Assembly: GCF_900105685.1 (NCBI RefSeq) | Contig: NZ_LT629781.1 | Location: 1,612,001-1,676,000 of the forward strand | DNA length: 64,000 nt | Direction: 5' to 3' | DNA from: Verrucomicrobium sp. GAS474 | Lineage (GTDB): Bacteria > Verrucomicrobiota > Verrucomicrobiia > Methylacidiphilales > GAS474 | Shown: one piece after another, positions 1 to 7,979 of the stretch | Numbering within the stretch: position 1 is the stretch's first letter | Layout of the letters: every line of letters starts with the position of its first letter | Position numbers and translations under genes: made by a program | Notes under the pieces: generated by a model | The model's database searches: none | Seen by the model: only the letters and a program-made list of their open reading frames with translations | What the model was told of the DNA's origin: nothing

Positions 1-617
1 TCCCGGCCGAGGTCCCCTACCTCGCCTCGACCGACGACGCGGCGGGGAAGGAAAAGAGGGAGGATGGCCCCCTCCGCGTCGGCATCGTCTGGGCCGGAAG
101 CGCCGCCCATGTCGAGGACCGGAGCCGGTCGTGCCCCGTCGAGGCGCTCGTGCCGTTGACGCGGGTCGAGGGGGTCGAGTTCGTCGGCCTCCAGAAGTTC
201 GAGCCGGGGAAGGGCGGGAACTATCCCTTCCCGAACGCGGTGGCCGAGTGCCGCGACTTCCTCGACACGGCGCGGGTCGTCGCGGGGCTCGACCTCGTGA
301 TCTCGGTCGACACCTCGGTCGCCCACCTCGCGGGCGGGATGGGGAAGCCGCTCTGGCTCCTCCTGCCGTGCCATGCGGAATGGCGGTGGCTCCTCGACCG
401 GGAGACCTCGCCCTGGTATCCGACGGCCCGCCTCTTCCGCCAGCCCCGGCCCGGGGACTGGGAGGGATTGGCCGAGCGCCTCGCCGGGGAGCTCGCGATT
501 TTGGCGGAAGAAAAAAAAGAACGAAGGGAAGGTCGCGCCATCGGGGCCGGGCCTGCCGCCGCGTTGATTTCGGAAGGGGGAGTCGCAACCGTCCACCATG
601 GGACCCCAGGCCCATGA
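1..617 (+). CDS. TPR protein with GT9-like C-terminal domain, 3' part only
   Basis: Reading frame open from base 3 through a TGA at 615-617; the 5' end lies outside the window. The visible ~204 residues match the C-terminal half of the two complete TPR proteins at 598-2184 and 3907-5451: a strand with VGIVWAG near the left edge, then LDLVISVDTSVAHLAGGMGK, then a tail with SPWYPTARLFRQP. ISVDT followed by HLAG is the nucleotide-sugar-binding signature of GT9 (heptosyltransferase-like) folds. Its stop overlaps the most upstream start of the next gene, so the genes are probably co-transcribed. Inferred role: glycosyltransferase acting on flagellin, from its position at the edge of a flagellin cluster. 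Confidence 0.8.
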   Translation, partial: PAEVPYLASTDDAAGKEKREDGPLRVGIVWAGSAAHVEDRSRSCPVEALVPLTRVEGVEFVGLQKFEPGKGGNYPFPNAVAECRDFLDTARVVAGLDLVISVDTSVAHLAGGMGKPLWLLLPCHAEWRWLLDRETSPWYPTARLFRQPRPGDWEGLAERLAGELAILAEEKKERREGRAIGAGPAAALISEGGVATVHHGTPGP

Positions 618-2184
618 TCCTCCTCCCATGAGTGCCCCCTCCTTTGAAGAAGCCGCCGCGATGGCGCAGGAAGCCCTCCAGCTCCAATCGGCCGGCGATC
701 CGGCGATGGCGATCGAGATCTACCGGAAGACCCTGCCGACCCTCGACGCGGTCCCCGAGATCCACAACAACCTCGCCGTCTGCCACTTCAACCTCGGCGA
801 CCTCGAGGAGGCCGAGCGGGAACTCCGCATGGCGCTCCGCCTCCGGCCGACCTACGCCGAGGCCCACAGCAACCTCGGCAACACGCTGAAGGGCGTCGGC
901 AAGGTGCGGGAGGCCGTCAGCCATTACCGCGAGGCGCTCCGCCTCTCCCCCCATTACGCCTGGGCCCACTTCAACCTCGGCACCTGCCTGCTGGAGGAAC
1001 ACCAGCCCGCCGCGGCCGAGGCCGAGCTGCGGGAGGCGCTCCTCCAGCTTCCGAAGGCGGCGAAGGTCTGGCGCAATTTCTCCCTCGCCCAGCTCGAGCA
1101 GGGGAACGTCGCGGGGGCGCTCGAGGCGATCGACCGGGCCTTCGCCCTCGATCCCGACGACGCCGAGGTCCGCTGCAACCGGGCCCTCGCCCGCCTCCTC
1201 TGCGGCGACTTCAAGGTCGGCTGGGAGGAATACGAGTGGCGGTGGCGGCTCCCCGATAACGCGCCCCTCCGCTACCCGATGCCCCGCTGGAAGGGGGAGG
1301 ACCTGCGGAACAAGCGGATCCTGCTCTGGACCGAGCAGGGCGCGGGGACGGCGATCCAGTTCATCCGCTACGCGCCGCTGCTGGCGGAACGGGGGGCCGA
1401 GGTCGTCGTCGCCTGCCCGGAAAGCCTCCGCCGTCTCTTCGTCTCGGCGCGGGGCGTCTCCGAGGTCGTCAGCCGGGAGGGGGGGGCGGGGAAGGGTTCG
1501 GGATCGCCGACCGTTCCGCCGTGCGATTACGAGCTGCCGATGATCTCCGCCGCGCTCCGCTTCGGGACGACGGAGGGGACGGTCCCGCCGCCGGAACGGT
1601 TCTTCCTCCCCGACGAGGCGGGGATCGAGGACGACGAGGAGATCGCGGCGAAGCCTCCCGGGCGGAAGCCCTTGTTGAAGGTCGCCCTCGTCTGGGCGGG
1701 CAATCCGGCCCACGCCAACGACCGCCTCCGCTCGATCCCCCTTTCGATCTTCCATCCCCTCGCCTCGATCCCGGGCATCGAGTGGATCAGCTTCCAGAAG
1801 GGCGATCCCGCCCTCGTCGCGAAGGCGGTGGCGGGCTGGCCCGCCGGACCGGAGGGGCGGGGTTTGCGCGATGCGGGGAGCGGCTTCGCCGACTTCTACG
1901 ACACGGCGATGGCGCTGGAGGAGGTCGACCTCGTGATCTCGGTCGACACCGCCGTGGCCCATCTCGCGGGGAGCCTCGGGAAGCCGACGGCGCTCTTCCT
2001 CCCCTTCCATCCCGATTGGCGGTGGATGCTCCGCCGCGGGGACACGCCGTGGTATCCCTCGGTCCGGCTCCTGCGCCAGGCGACGCCCCCCGCCGGGACG
2101 AGCCATGAGAGCGTGGCCGCAGCCTGGGCCGAACCGTTGGCCGCCGTGGCGACGTTGCTGAGAGAGCTGGCCGCGCTCCGATGA
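598..2184 (+). CDS. TPR protein with GT9-like glycosyltransferase domain
   Basis: 528 residues. N-terminal half (about 10-215) is a run of TPR units with the usual W/L-G-Y-A-P pattern (e.g. AEAHSNLGNTLKGVGK). The C-terminal half carries WTEQGAGTAIQFIRY, then VALVWAGNPAH, then EEVDLVISVDTAVAHLAGSL, the conserved GT9-like core. The domain order is that of TPR glycosyltransferases often encoded in flagellin-glycosylation islands. Start uncertain: ATG 598 overlaps the upstream stop by 20 bp; ATG 628 (MSAPSFEEA) gives a protein ten residues shorter. Paralogous to its neighbours on both sides except for the CgeB-like gene between them. The acceptor substrate is not shown by the sequence. Confidence 0.85.
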   Translation: MGPQAHDPPPMSAPSFEEAAAMAQEALQLQSAGDPAMAIEIYRKTLPTLDAVPEIHNNLAVCHFNLGDLEEAERELRMALRLRPTYAEAHSNLGNTLKGVGKVREAVSHYREALRLSPHYAWAHFNLGTCLLEEHQPAAAEAELREALLQLPKAAKVWRNFSLAQLEQGNVAGALEAIDRAFALDPDDAEVRCNRALARLLCGDFKVGWEEYEWRWRLPDNAPLRYPMPRWKGEDLRNKRILLWTEQGAGTAIQFIRYAPLLAERGAEVVVACPESLRRLFVSARGVSEVVSREGGAGKGSGSPTVPPCDYELPMISAALRFGTTEGTVPPPERFFLPDEAGIEDDEEIAAKPPGRKPLLKVALVWAGNPAHANDRLRSIPLSIFHPLASIPGIEWISFQKGDPALVAKAVAGWPAGPEGRGLRDAGSGFADFYDTAMALEEVDLVISVDTAVAHLAGSLGKPTALFLPFHPDWRWMLRRGDTPWYPSVRLLRQATPPAGTSHESVAAAWAEPLAAVATLLRELAALR

Positions 2185-2194
2185 GGATGCGAGG

Positions 2195-3910
2195 GTGGCA
2201 GGAATGGGAGTGATGGGAAAAAGCACGATTCTGCTATTGGCCGATGCCGGGGACCCGGCGGCCTGGAGTCGCGCCCGCCGCGCGCGCGCGGCTCTCTCCT
2301 CGGGGCGAGGAGACGAGCGCCAGCGGGTGCTCCTCCGCGACCTCGCCGACATGGAGGCGCTCTTCCCCCGCCTGGCCGACTCGGGCGACGTCGCGGCGGT
2401 CGGCGTCCGGCACGTGCTGGTGACGCAGCAGCGGCTTTTCCTTTCCCATTTCGACATCGGGGAGATCCGCCTTTTCTCCGCGCCCTCGGACGCCTTGCGG
2501 GCTTTCCTCGAGGAGGTTCTGGCGGCTCACGGCGCTGAAATGGGGGTCGAGGAGGGGGGTGATCCGGGCTCGGACGAAGGGATCGAAAAAGAAGGCAGGG
2601 ACGGCGTCTGGGTCGCGATCCACGAAGCCTCGACTCCCGCGACGAAGACCGCCGAGGCGATCGCCCGCGCCTGCGCCGAGGAGGGCCACCGGACCGAGAT
2701 CTGGGAAACGGGGATGATCCGGGCCCGCGTCCTGATGGAGGACGACGACGCCTCCTTCGCCGCCGAGACGGGGGCCGTCATCGGGCGCGAGATCGCCCGG
2801 CGCATCGAGGCCGGCGGGATCGGGACGATCCTCGGCCTCGACCTGAACTGGTACCTCGATCCGGGCCTCTTCCTCGACCATCCCCGGATCCGGCGGGTCG
2901 TCTCCTTCTGGTTCGACGACGTGAAGGCCTGGTGCCAGGCCCCCTACAACGCCTGCTTCCCCGGCGCCGCCGCCCGCCTTCCCGAGGCCCTCCGACATCC
3001 GAAGGTCCTCCACTGCTGCTACGGGCGGGGACAGCTGGAGGAGATGCGGCTCCTCGGCTTTGCGAACACCCGGCTCAGCTTCCTCGCCGCCCCCGCCGAG
3101 GCGCTTCGCCGCCGGGAGTGGCCCTCTCCCGAGACGAAGGGGAAGGCCGCGTTCGTCGGGAACCCCGGCCTCAACGTCCCCCCGCCACCGGCCCTCCTCG
3201 CGCTGCTGGAGCGGGGGGCGGAGATCGAGGAGATCCGCTCCCTCGCGCGGGAGATCGCGCTCCTCTTCGCCCGGAGCCATTTCGCCGCCCTCGTGGCGCG
3301 GGAGCCGTCGGTCCTCGCCTTCTTCGCCCACGCGCTCGAGCTCCGGGCGCGGGAGCCCTACATCCCGGCGGCGGTCGTCTTCCGGGCCCTGGAGGCCCAT
3401 TTCCCGGCGGTCCTCGCCGCGCTGAACCACTCCGGGGAGATCCTCAACGCCCTCCTCGTCGTGAAGATGGCGAACCAGTTCGACCGTCCCGCCCTCGTCC
3501 ACCGCCTGTGGCGGGCGGGGCTCCTCGACGTCCACAGCAACGCCGATGCGTGGCGGGCCTACGGCATCGAGGCGCGGCCCGACGTTCCCTTCCACCGCCT
3601 CGGCGAGGTCTACCAAAACTATCTCTGCCATCTCAACGGCTCCAACGCCTGCCGGGACGCGACGGCGAACGAGAAGCTCTTCGAGATCGCCGCCTACGGC
3701 CGGGTCTCGGTCAACTTCGCCTCGCCCGACGTCCTCCGCTGCTACGGTGAGGGCGAGATCGCGGCGATCGCCTCCCTCGGCGAGGCCGAGGCCCGGGTGC
3801 GGGGTTTCCTCGCCGATCCCGACACGGCCCTCGCCTTCGGCGAGCGGGCGCGCCGCCGCACCGCGTCGGAGCACCTCTGGAACCACCGCCTCCGGGGGCT
3901 CCTGACGTGA
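2195..3910 (+). CDS. CgeB-like glycosyltransferase (family 1/DUF3880 type)
   Basis: Up to 571 residues. The C-terminal ~120 residues carry the CgeB/Glyco_trans_1_2 pattern: NEKLFEIAAYGRVSVNFASP, an acidic EGEIAAIASL block, then a helix ending in R.R.TASEHLWNHR. A similar order is seen in the minus-strand gene at 11755-13008, at the other edge of the flagellin cluster. The middle contains VVSFWFDDVKAW, typical of the DUF3880-like Rossmann half. Start is ambiguous: GTG 2195, ATG 2204 and ATG 2213 are in frame and purine-rich sequence precedes each. Its stop overlaps the GTG of the next gene in a GTGA junction, which suggests translational coupling. Probably transfers a nucleotide-activated sugar; flagellin as acceptor is inferred from context. 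Confidence 0.7.
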   Translation: MAGMGVMGKSTILLLADAGDPAAWSRARRARAALSSGRGDERQRVLLRDLADMEALFPRLADSGDVAAVGVRHVLVTQQRLFLSHFDIGEIRLFSAPSDALRAFLEEVLAAHGAEMGVEEGGDPGSDEGIEKEGRDGVWVAIHEASTPATKTAEAIARACAEEGHRTEIWETGMIRARVLMEDDDASFAAETGAVIGREIARRIEAGGIGTILGLDLNWYLDPGLFLDHPRIRRVVSFWFDDVKAWCQAPYNACFPGAAARLPEALRHPKVLHCCYGRGQLEEMRLLGFANTRLSFLAAPAEALRRREWPSPETKGKAAFVGNPGLNVPPPPALLALLERGAEIEEIRSLAREIALLFARSHFAALVAREPSVLAFFAHALELRAREPYIPAAVVFRALEAHFPAVLAALNHSGEILNALLVVKMANQFDRPALVHRLWRAGLLDVHSNADAWRAYGIEARPDVPFHRLGEVYQNYLCHLNGSNACRDATANEKLFEIAAYGRVSVNFASPDVLRCYGEGEIAAIASLGEAEARVRGFLADPDTALAFGERARRRTASEHLWNHRLRGLLT

Positions 3911-5451
3911 GCGCGGGCCAGACCGGCGATCCCCGGTTGCAGCCGATCATCGCCCTCTTCCAGGAGGGGCGGGGCGGGGAGGGGACGTCGGCCCTCGACC
4001 GCTTCCTGGCGGCGGAACCCGATCACGTCGAGGCGCTGGCCCTCGCGACGTTCTGCCACGTGAGGGCGGGGAACAAGGAAGCGGCCCGCGCCTGCGTCGG
4101 GCGGGCGGCGACCCTCGGCCTCTCGCATCCGGTGGCGCTGAACAACCTCGGCCTGCTGGCCGAGGAAGCCGAGGCCGCGCCGGGGACGATCGCGGCGCTC
4201 TTCCGCCGCGCGGCGGAAGCCGATCCGGGAAACGGGGAAATCGCCGACAACCTCGAACGGGCGCTGGTCGCAGAGGGACTGGCTCCCGGCGCGGCAGCCG
4301 GGTTTTGGGAAAAGGAGCTGCGCGCCTATCCGCGGATGGCCGGGCTCTGGACGGGCCTGGGCAATCAGGGCCTCGCGGCGGGCGACCTGGCCGGGGCGGG
4401 GGAGGCTTTCGCCCGCGCGGCGGCGCTCCGCCCGGAGCGGGCCGAGACACGGGTGAACCTCGGCATCGTCGAGCACCGGCAGGGGCGGCCCGAGGCGGCG
4501 CTCCGGCGGTACGCGGAAGCGGCGGCGCTGGAGGGAGGGGAGGGGCCGTCGTCGGCGTTGCGCTGGAACCGCGCCCTCTCCCGGCTCACCCTCGGCGATC
4601 TTGAGAACGGCTTCGCCGATTACGAGGCGCGCGATTACCTCGGGGCCTACCGCCGTCTCCCGGTGCCGCGCTGGACGGGGGAACCGTTCTCGGGAACGCT
4701 GCTGCTCCACGCGGAGCAGGGTTTCGGCGACGCGATCCAGTTCGCCCGTTATGCGGCGCTGGCGAAGGAGCGGGGGGGAAGCGTCCTCCTCGCCTGCGAC
4801 CCGCTGCTGGAGCGGCTGCTCGCCCGGGTGCCGGGCGTCGACGGGATCGTCCGCGCCTCGGAGATCGACCGGGCGGCGCGGGAGGCCGCGTGGGAGGCTC
4901 CCCTTCTCTCCCTGCCCCACATCGTGCGGACGCGGCTGGAGACGATTCCGGCGTCGGTGCCGTACCTGGCCTGGGATGAAAAACCGGGGCGGACGGGAGA
5001 TCGCGGTCCTCTCCGGGTCGGCCTCGTCGCCTCGGGCAATCCGAAATACGGGAACGACCTCCGCCGCTCGATCCCGCCCGCCCTCCTCGCCCCGCTGGCT
5101 GCCGTCCCCGGCGTCCGCTGGACGGGATTCCATCACGACGGCTGTCCGGGCGGATGGTGGGAGGAAGGTCTGGCGGGCCTTCCCGACGGGTCCGATTTTT
5201 ACGACACGGCGTTGCGGCTCCGGGAAATGGATCTCGTCATCTCGGTCGACACGGCCTCGGCCCATCTGGCGGGGGCGATGGGGCTCCCGCTCTGGATCTT
5301 GCTGCCGCACGCCGCCGATTGGCGCTGGCTGCGCGATTGCGCCGACTCGCCGTGGTATCCGACGGCCCGCCTCTTCCGCCAGCCCCGCGACGGGGCGTGG
5401 GACGAAGTGGTCTCGGCGGTCGGAACGGCACTGGCCGGGTTTCCGAGGTAA
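3907..5451 (+). CDS. TPR protein with GT9-like glycosyltransferase domain
   Basis: 514 residues starting at GTG 3907, coupled to the upstream gene by a GTGA overlap. N-terminal TPR array (about 10-215) including MAGLWTGLGNQGLAAGDLAG and ETRVNLGIVEHRQGRPEAAL. C-terminal GT9-like domain with LHAEQGFGDAIQFARYA, VGLVASGNPKYGNDLRRSI and MDLVISVDTASAHLAGAM, ending in SPWYPTARLFRQPRDG. The last motif is nearly the same as in the truncated gene at the left edge, so the genes are recent paralogues. Last plus-strand gene before the minus-strand flagellins; the intervening gap holds a bidirectional hairpin terminator. Function as a glycosyltransferase is family knowledge; flagellin modification is inferred. 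Confidence 0.85.
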   Translation: MSAGQTGDPRLQPIIALFQEGRGGEGTSALDRFLAAEPDHVEALALATFCHVRAGNKEAARACVGRAATLGLSHPVALNNLGLLAEEAEAAPGTIAALFRRAAEADPGNGEIADNLERALVAEGLAPGAAAGFWEKELRAYPRMAGLWTGLGNQGLAAGDLAGAGEAFARAAALRPERAETRVNLGIVEHRQGRPEAALRRYAEAAALEGGEGPSSALRWNRALSRLTLGDLENGFADYEARDYLGAYRRLPVPRWTGEPFSGTLLLHAEQGFGDAIQFARYAALAKERGGSVLLACDPLLERLLARVPGVDGIVRASEIDRAAREAAWEAPLLSLPHIVRTRLETIPASVPYLAWDEKPGRTGDRGPLRVGLVASGNPKYGNDLRRSIPPALLAPLAAVPGVRWTGFHHDGCPGGWWEEGLAGLPDGSDFYDTALRLREMDLVISVDTASAHLAGAMGLPLWILLPHAADWRWLRDCADSPWYPTARLFRQPRDGAWDEVVSAVGTALAGFPR

Positions 5452-5455
5452 AAAC

Positions 5456-5490
5456 AAAGAGGCCGGTTCCCGCGAGGGAACCGGCCTTTT
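5456..5490. terminator. bidirectional rho-independent terminator
   Basis: Perfect 11-bp stem GGCCGGTTCCC / GGGAACCGGCC (5461-5471 with 5476-5486) and a GCGA loop. T-run on the plus strand (5487-5490); on the minus strand it is followed by TCTTTGTTTTT. It lies between convergent genes: the TPR glycosyltransferase on plus and the first flagellin on minus. The same hairpin recurs at 6571-6596. Confidence 0.85.
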
Positions 5491-5523
5491 GCTTAAACCT
5501 TGGAGGAGTTACCCGCTACCCAA

Positions 5524-6333
5524 TTACTTGAGGAGGGAGAGGACCGCCTGCTGGCTCGAGTTGGCCTGGGCCAATTCGGCGGTGGCCGACTGGAGCAGGA
5601 TGTTATACTTCGAGAGGTTCGTGCTTTCCGTGGCGATGTCGAGGTCGGCAATGGCGCTGTTGGCGCTGGTGACGTTCGTCCGCTCGGTGTTGATGTTGGT
5701 GATGTAGAAGTTGAACTTCGAGACATCGGCGTTGACCGAGGCTCGGCGGGTCGTGATGCAGGCGATGGCGGAGTTCAGGAGCGTCAGCGAGGAGAGCGCA
5801 GCCGTGGTCGTGCTGATCGAGACCGCATTGATGCCGAGGCTGGTGGTGCTGCCGACGGTGGAGAGCGTCAGGTAATCGGTGACGCCGTCCGCGTTGATCG
5901 CAACCGAGATGCTGGCCGCCGCGAAGAGGCTGATGCCGTCGAACGTCGCGTTGCTCGAGATCGAGTCGATCTGGGTCTGGAGCGTGGCGAATTCGGTCTG
6001 GTAGTTCGCGCGGTCCGAGCTGCCGAAGGAACCGTTGGTCGCTTCCTGGGCGAGTTCGGAGAGGCGGGTGAGGATGTTCTGGATCGTGGTCAGGAAGCCG
6101 TCGGTGGTCTGGGCGGCGGAGACGACGTCCTGGGCGCCCTGGGAGGCGGCGGTGAGGCGGCGGATACGGGCGGAAAGATTGCCCGAGACGGCGACGCCGG
6201 CGGCGTCGTCGGAGGGATCAGCCAAGCGGGAACCGGAAGCGAGCTTCTGGATCGACTTGGTGAGCTGGGTGTTGTTGTAGTTGAGGTAGTTCGTCGCGCT
6301 GACGGCGGCGATGTTCGTTCCGATGACGGCCAT
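5524..6333 (-). CDS. flagellin (copy 1)
   Basis: 269-residue flagellin. N-terminal D0/D1 domain begins MAVIGTNIAAVSATNYLN and holds QKLASGSRLADPSDDAAGVA, DGFLTTIQNILTRLSELAQE and NGSFGSSDRANYQTEF. The C-terminal domain holds TNINTERTNVTSANSAIAD and ends AELAQANSSQQAVLSLLK. The region between is only about 60 residues, so D2/D3 outer domains are essentially missing, giving a short filament subunit. Secreted by the flagellar type III apparatus, so there is no signal peptide. An unusual cysteine (SAIACITTRRASVNAD) lies in the C-terminal D1 helix. Start ATG has AAAGGAAAT as Shine-Dalgarno. Identical in protein to the copy at 6633-7442. Confidence 0.97.
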   Translation of the reverse strand: MAVIGTNIAAVSATNYLNYNNTQLTKSIQKLASGSRLADPSDDAAGVAVSGNLSARIRRLTAASQGAQDVVSAAQTTDGFLTTIQNILTRLSELAQEATNGSFGSSDRANYQTEFATLQTQIDSISSNATFDGISLFAAASISVAINADGVTDYLTLSTVGSTTSLGINAVSISTTTAALSSLTLLNSAIACITTRRASVNADVSKFNFYITNINTERTNVTSANSAIADLDIATESTNLSKYNILLQSATAELAQANSSQQAVLSLLK

Positions 6334-6465
6334 AGTGATTTCCTTTCAAATACTGTCCCCATCATGGGGCCAGGTCGGTTCCTTCCGACGTTCCGGTTTT
6401 TAGAGGACCGGCAACCTGTCGAGGATTCCTTCCTCTCGAACCTCGGTCTATGACCGACGTCCTGT
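6334..6465 (-). promoter_or_regulatory. structured flagellin 5' leader (copy 1), possible CsrA target
   Basis: About 130 nt between the predicted transcription start and the ATG. Three hairpins in mRNA sense: TCGAG...CTCGA (6419-6439) with loop purines GAAGGAAT; GTCGG-AAGGAA-CCGAC (6374-6389); and CCCCAT-G-ATGGGG (6357-6369). The Shine-Dalgarno itself is AAAGGAAA. AAGGA matches the ANGGA core bound by CsrA/RsmA. The stems recur with compensating base changes in the other leaders, which supports a real RNA structure. CsrA control is inferred by analogy with hag and flaA leaders of other bacteria; no csrA or fliW gene is in this window. Confidence 0.55.
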
Positions 6466-6470
6466 CTTAT

Positions 6471-6497
6471 CTTTCGGAAGGAACGGGGAAAACTTTA
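6471..6497 (-). promoter_or_regulatory. FliA (sigma-28)-like promoter of flagellin copy 1
   Basis: Minus-strand TAAAGTTT (6490-6497), exactly 11 bp, then TCCGAAAG (6471-6478). The sigma-28 consensus is TAAAGTTT-N11-GCCGATAA, so the -35 is a perfect match and the -10 matches at five of eight positions. Flagellin copies 2-4 have the same layout and spacing. Confidence 0.65.
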
Positions 6498-6570
6498 CCT
6501 TTTTTTGAGGAATCTTTTTCTCCGTCCCGCTTTTCCCTGGGGAAGAGGAGAGAGGTGGTAAAAACAAAGA

Positions 6571-6600
6571 GGCCGGTTCCCGCGAGGGAACCGGCCTTTT
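6571..6600 (-). terminator. terminator of flagellin copy 2
   Basis: Duplicate of the hairpin at 5461-5486: an 11-bp stem (6571-6581 with 6586-6596) and GCGA loop. On the minus strand it is followed by TCTTTGTTTTT. It separates flagellin copy 2 from the promoter of copy 1. Confidence 0.85.
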
Positions 6601-6632
6601 GCTTAACCTTGGAGGAGTTACCCGCTACCCAA

Positions 6633-7442
6633 TTACTTGAGGAGGGAGAGGACCGCCTGCTGGCTCGAGTTGGCCTGGGCCAATTCGGCGGTGGCCGACT
6701 GGAGCAGGATGTTATACTTCGAGAGGTTCGTGCTTTCCGTGGCGATGTCGAGGTCGGCAATGGCGCTGTTGGCGCTGGTGACGTTCGTCCGCTCGGTGTT
6801 GATGTTGGTGATGTAGAAGTTGAACTTCGAGACATCGGCGTTGACCGAGGCGCGGCGGGTCGTGATGCAGGCGATGGCGGAGTTCAGGAGCGTCAGCGAG
6901 GAGAGCGCAGCCGTGGTCGTGCTGATCGAGACCGCATTGATGCCGAGGCTGGTGGTGCTGCCGACGGTGGAGAGCGTCAGGTAATCGGTGACGCCGTCCG
7001 CGTTGATCGCAACCGAGATGCTGGCCGCCGCGAAGAGGCTGATGCCGTCGAACGTCGCGTTGCTCGAGATCGAGTCGATCTGGGTCTGGAGCGTGGCGAA
7101 TTCGGTCTGGTAGTTCGCGCGGTCCGAGCTGCCGAAGGAACCGTTGGTCGCTTCCTGGGCGAGTTCGGAGAGGCGGGTGAGGATGTTCTGGATCGTGGTC
7201 AGGAAGCCGTCGGTGGTCTGGGCGGCGGAGACGACGTCCTGGGCGCCCTGGGAGGCGGCGGTGAGGCGGCGGATACGGGCGGAAAGATTGCCCGAGACGG
7301 CGACGCCGGCGGCGTCGTCGGAGGGATCAGCCAAGCGGGAACCGGAAGCGAGCTTCTGGATCGACTTGGTGAGCTGGGTGTTGTTGTAGTTGAGGTAGTT
7401 CGTCGCGCTGACGGCGGCGATGTTCGTTCCGATGACGGCCAT
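6633..7442 (-). CDS. flagellin (copy 2)
   Basis: Protein identical to flagellin copy 1 (269 residues, same D0/D1-only architecture and same cysteine in SAIACITTRR). It is one of the two units of the tandem duplication described separately. Shine-Dalgarno AAAGGAAAT sits at the usual distance from the ATG. It has its own leader, promoter and terminator, so each copy can be expressed as a monocistronic unit. Identical proteins suggest dosage or recombination-driven maintenance rather than division of labour. Confidence 0.97.
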   Translation of the reverse strand: MAVIGTNIAAVSATNYLNYNNTQLTKSIQKLASGSRLADPSDDAAGVAVSGNLSARIRRLTAASQGAQDVVSAAQTTDGFLTTIQNILTRLSELAQEATNGSFGSSDRANYQTEFATLQTQIDSISSNATFDGISLFAAASISVAINADGVTDYLTLSTVGSTTSLGINAVSISTTTAALSSLTLLNSAIACITTRRASVNADVSKFNFYITNINTERTNVTSANSAIADLDIATESTNLSKYNILLQSATAELAQANSSQQAVLSLLK

Positions 7443-7577
7443 AGTGATTTCCTTTCAAATACTGTCCCCATCATGGGGCCAGGTCGGTTCCTTCCGACGT
7501 TCCGGTTTTTAGAGGACCGGCAACCTGTCGAGGATTCCTTTCCTCTCGAACCCCGGTCTCGATGACCGATGCTCTAT
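7443..7577 (-). promoter_or_regulatory. structured flagellin 5' leader (copy 2)
   Basis: Nearly the same as leader 1. Hairpins lie at 7466-7478 (CCCCAT/ATGGGG) and 7483-7498 (GTCGG-AAGGAA-CCGAC), with a distal TCGAG/CTCGA stem near 7528-7549. AAGGA motifs appear in loops and in the Shine-Dalgarno. Because this leader is part of the duplication it adds little independent support for the structure. Confidence 0.5.
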
Positions 7578-7582
7578 CCCTT

Positions 7583-7609
7583 ATTTCGGAAGCAGGCCCA
7601 AAAACCTTA
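7583..7609 (-). promoter_or_regulatory. FliA (sigma-28)-like promoter of flagellin copy 2
   Basis: Minus-strand TAAGGTTT (7602-7609), 11 bp, TCCGAAAT (7583-7590). One mismatch to the -35 consensus; the -10 keeps the CCGA core. The sequence between the boxes differs from promoter 1, so conservation of boxes and spacing is informative. Confidence 0.6.
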
Positions 7610-7670
7610 ATTCTTTTTGCGATTCTTTTGCGGGGAAAATTACCTAGGCCGTGGCAAAGCCAAAGCCGCC

Positions 7671-7907
7671 CTCCCTCTCCCCTAGGAGTCTGAACGTATG
7701 GGTACTGCTCCCCCTTCAGTACGTACCCTCGGGCGTACCGGAACCATCCGATTTTAATCCAGTTCGGAGACGAGGCGCCGCCCAAGCGCGTCCGCCTAGC
7801 TAAGGCCCTCAGAACAGGAGGTTCCAGGAGGGGCAAAGCCCCTCTTGGGCTATAAAGCGGAGCGCCTCCAGCTGTACAGGGTCGACCCCGCCAGCCCCGA
7901 AGGGCCC
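7671..7907 (+). repeat. dispersed intergenic repeat, copy A (type 1)
   Basis: Member of a family with seven copies in this window. In plus sense it runs from CCTAGGAGTCT through GATTTTAATCCAGTTCGGAG, CCCAAGCGCGTCCGCCTAG and the core hairpin GAGGGGC-AAA-GCCCCTC (7828-7844). It continues to TATAAAGCGG, CTCCAGCTGTACAGGGT and CCCCGAAGGG. Located between the promoter of flagellin 2 and the terminator of flagellin 3. No ORF or terminal inverted repeat of a known element was recognised. Confidence 0.8.
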
Positions 7908-7937
7908 TCCGCAAGGCCGCCCCCCCAAACAAAAAAA

Positions 7938-7959
7938 GGCCGCCCCTTCCGGGACGGCC
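7938..7959 (-). terminator. terminator of flagellin copy 3
   Basis: Hairpin with loop TTCC, stem 7938-7946 with 7951-7959. The single plus-strand mismatch becomes a U-G pair in minus-strand RNA, and seven T residues follow on the minus strand, so it fits termination of the minus-strand flagellin. Confidence 0.8.
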
Positions 7960-7979
7960 TTTTCATTCCACCTACCGAA

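Larger units (their letters stand above)
5446..7546. repeat. tandem duplication of a ~1.1-kb flagellin unit
   Basis: Two direct copies, about 5446-6436 and 6556-7546 (offset 1109-1110 bp), each holding terminator, flagellin gene and leader. The proteins are identical over all 269 residues. By eye I find one silent substitution in the coding part (GAGGCTCGG versus GAGGCGCGG near 5741/6850) and a one-base indel near 5495 (AAACC versus AACC). Similarity fades just upstream of the leader hairpin, so the two promoters differ in sequence though not in layout. This indicates either recent duplication or ongoing gene conversion. Confidence 0.9.

Noticed and set aside
2234-3886. Minus-strand 550-codon frame opposite the CgeB-like gene
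   Set aside because: Antisense shadow; no recognisable motif, while the plus frame has a coherent glycosyltransferase pattern and coupled ends.
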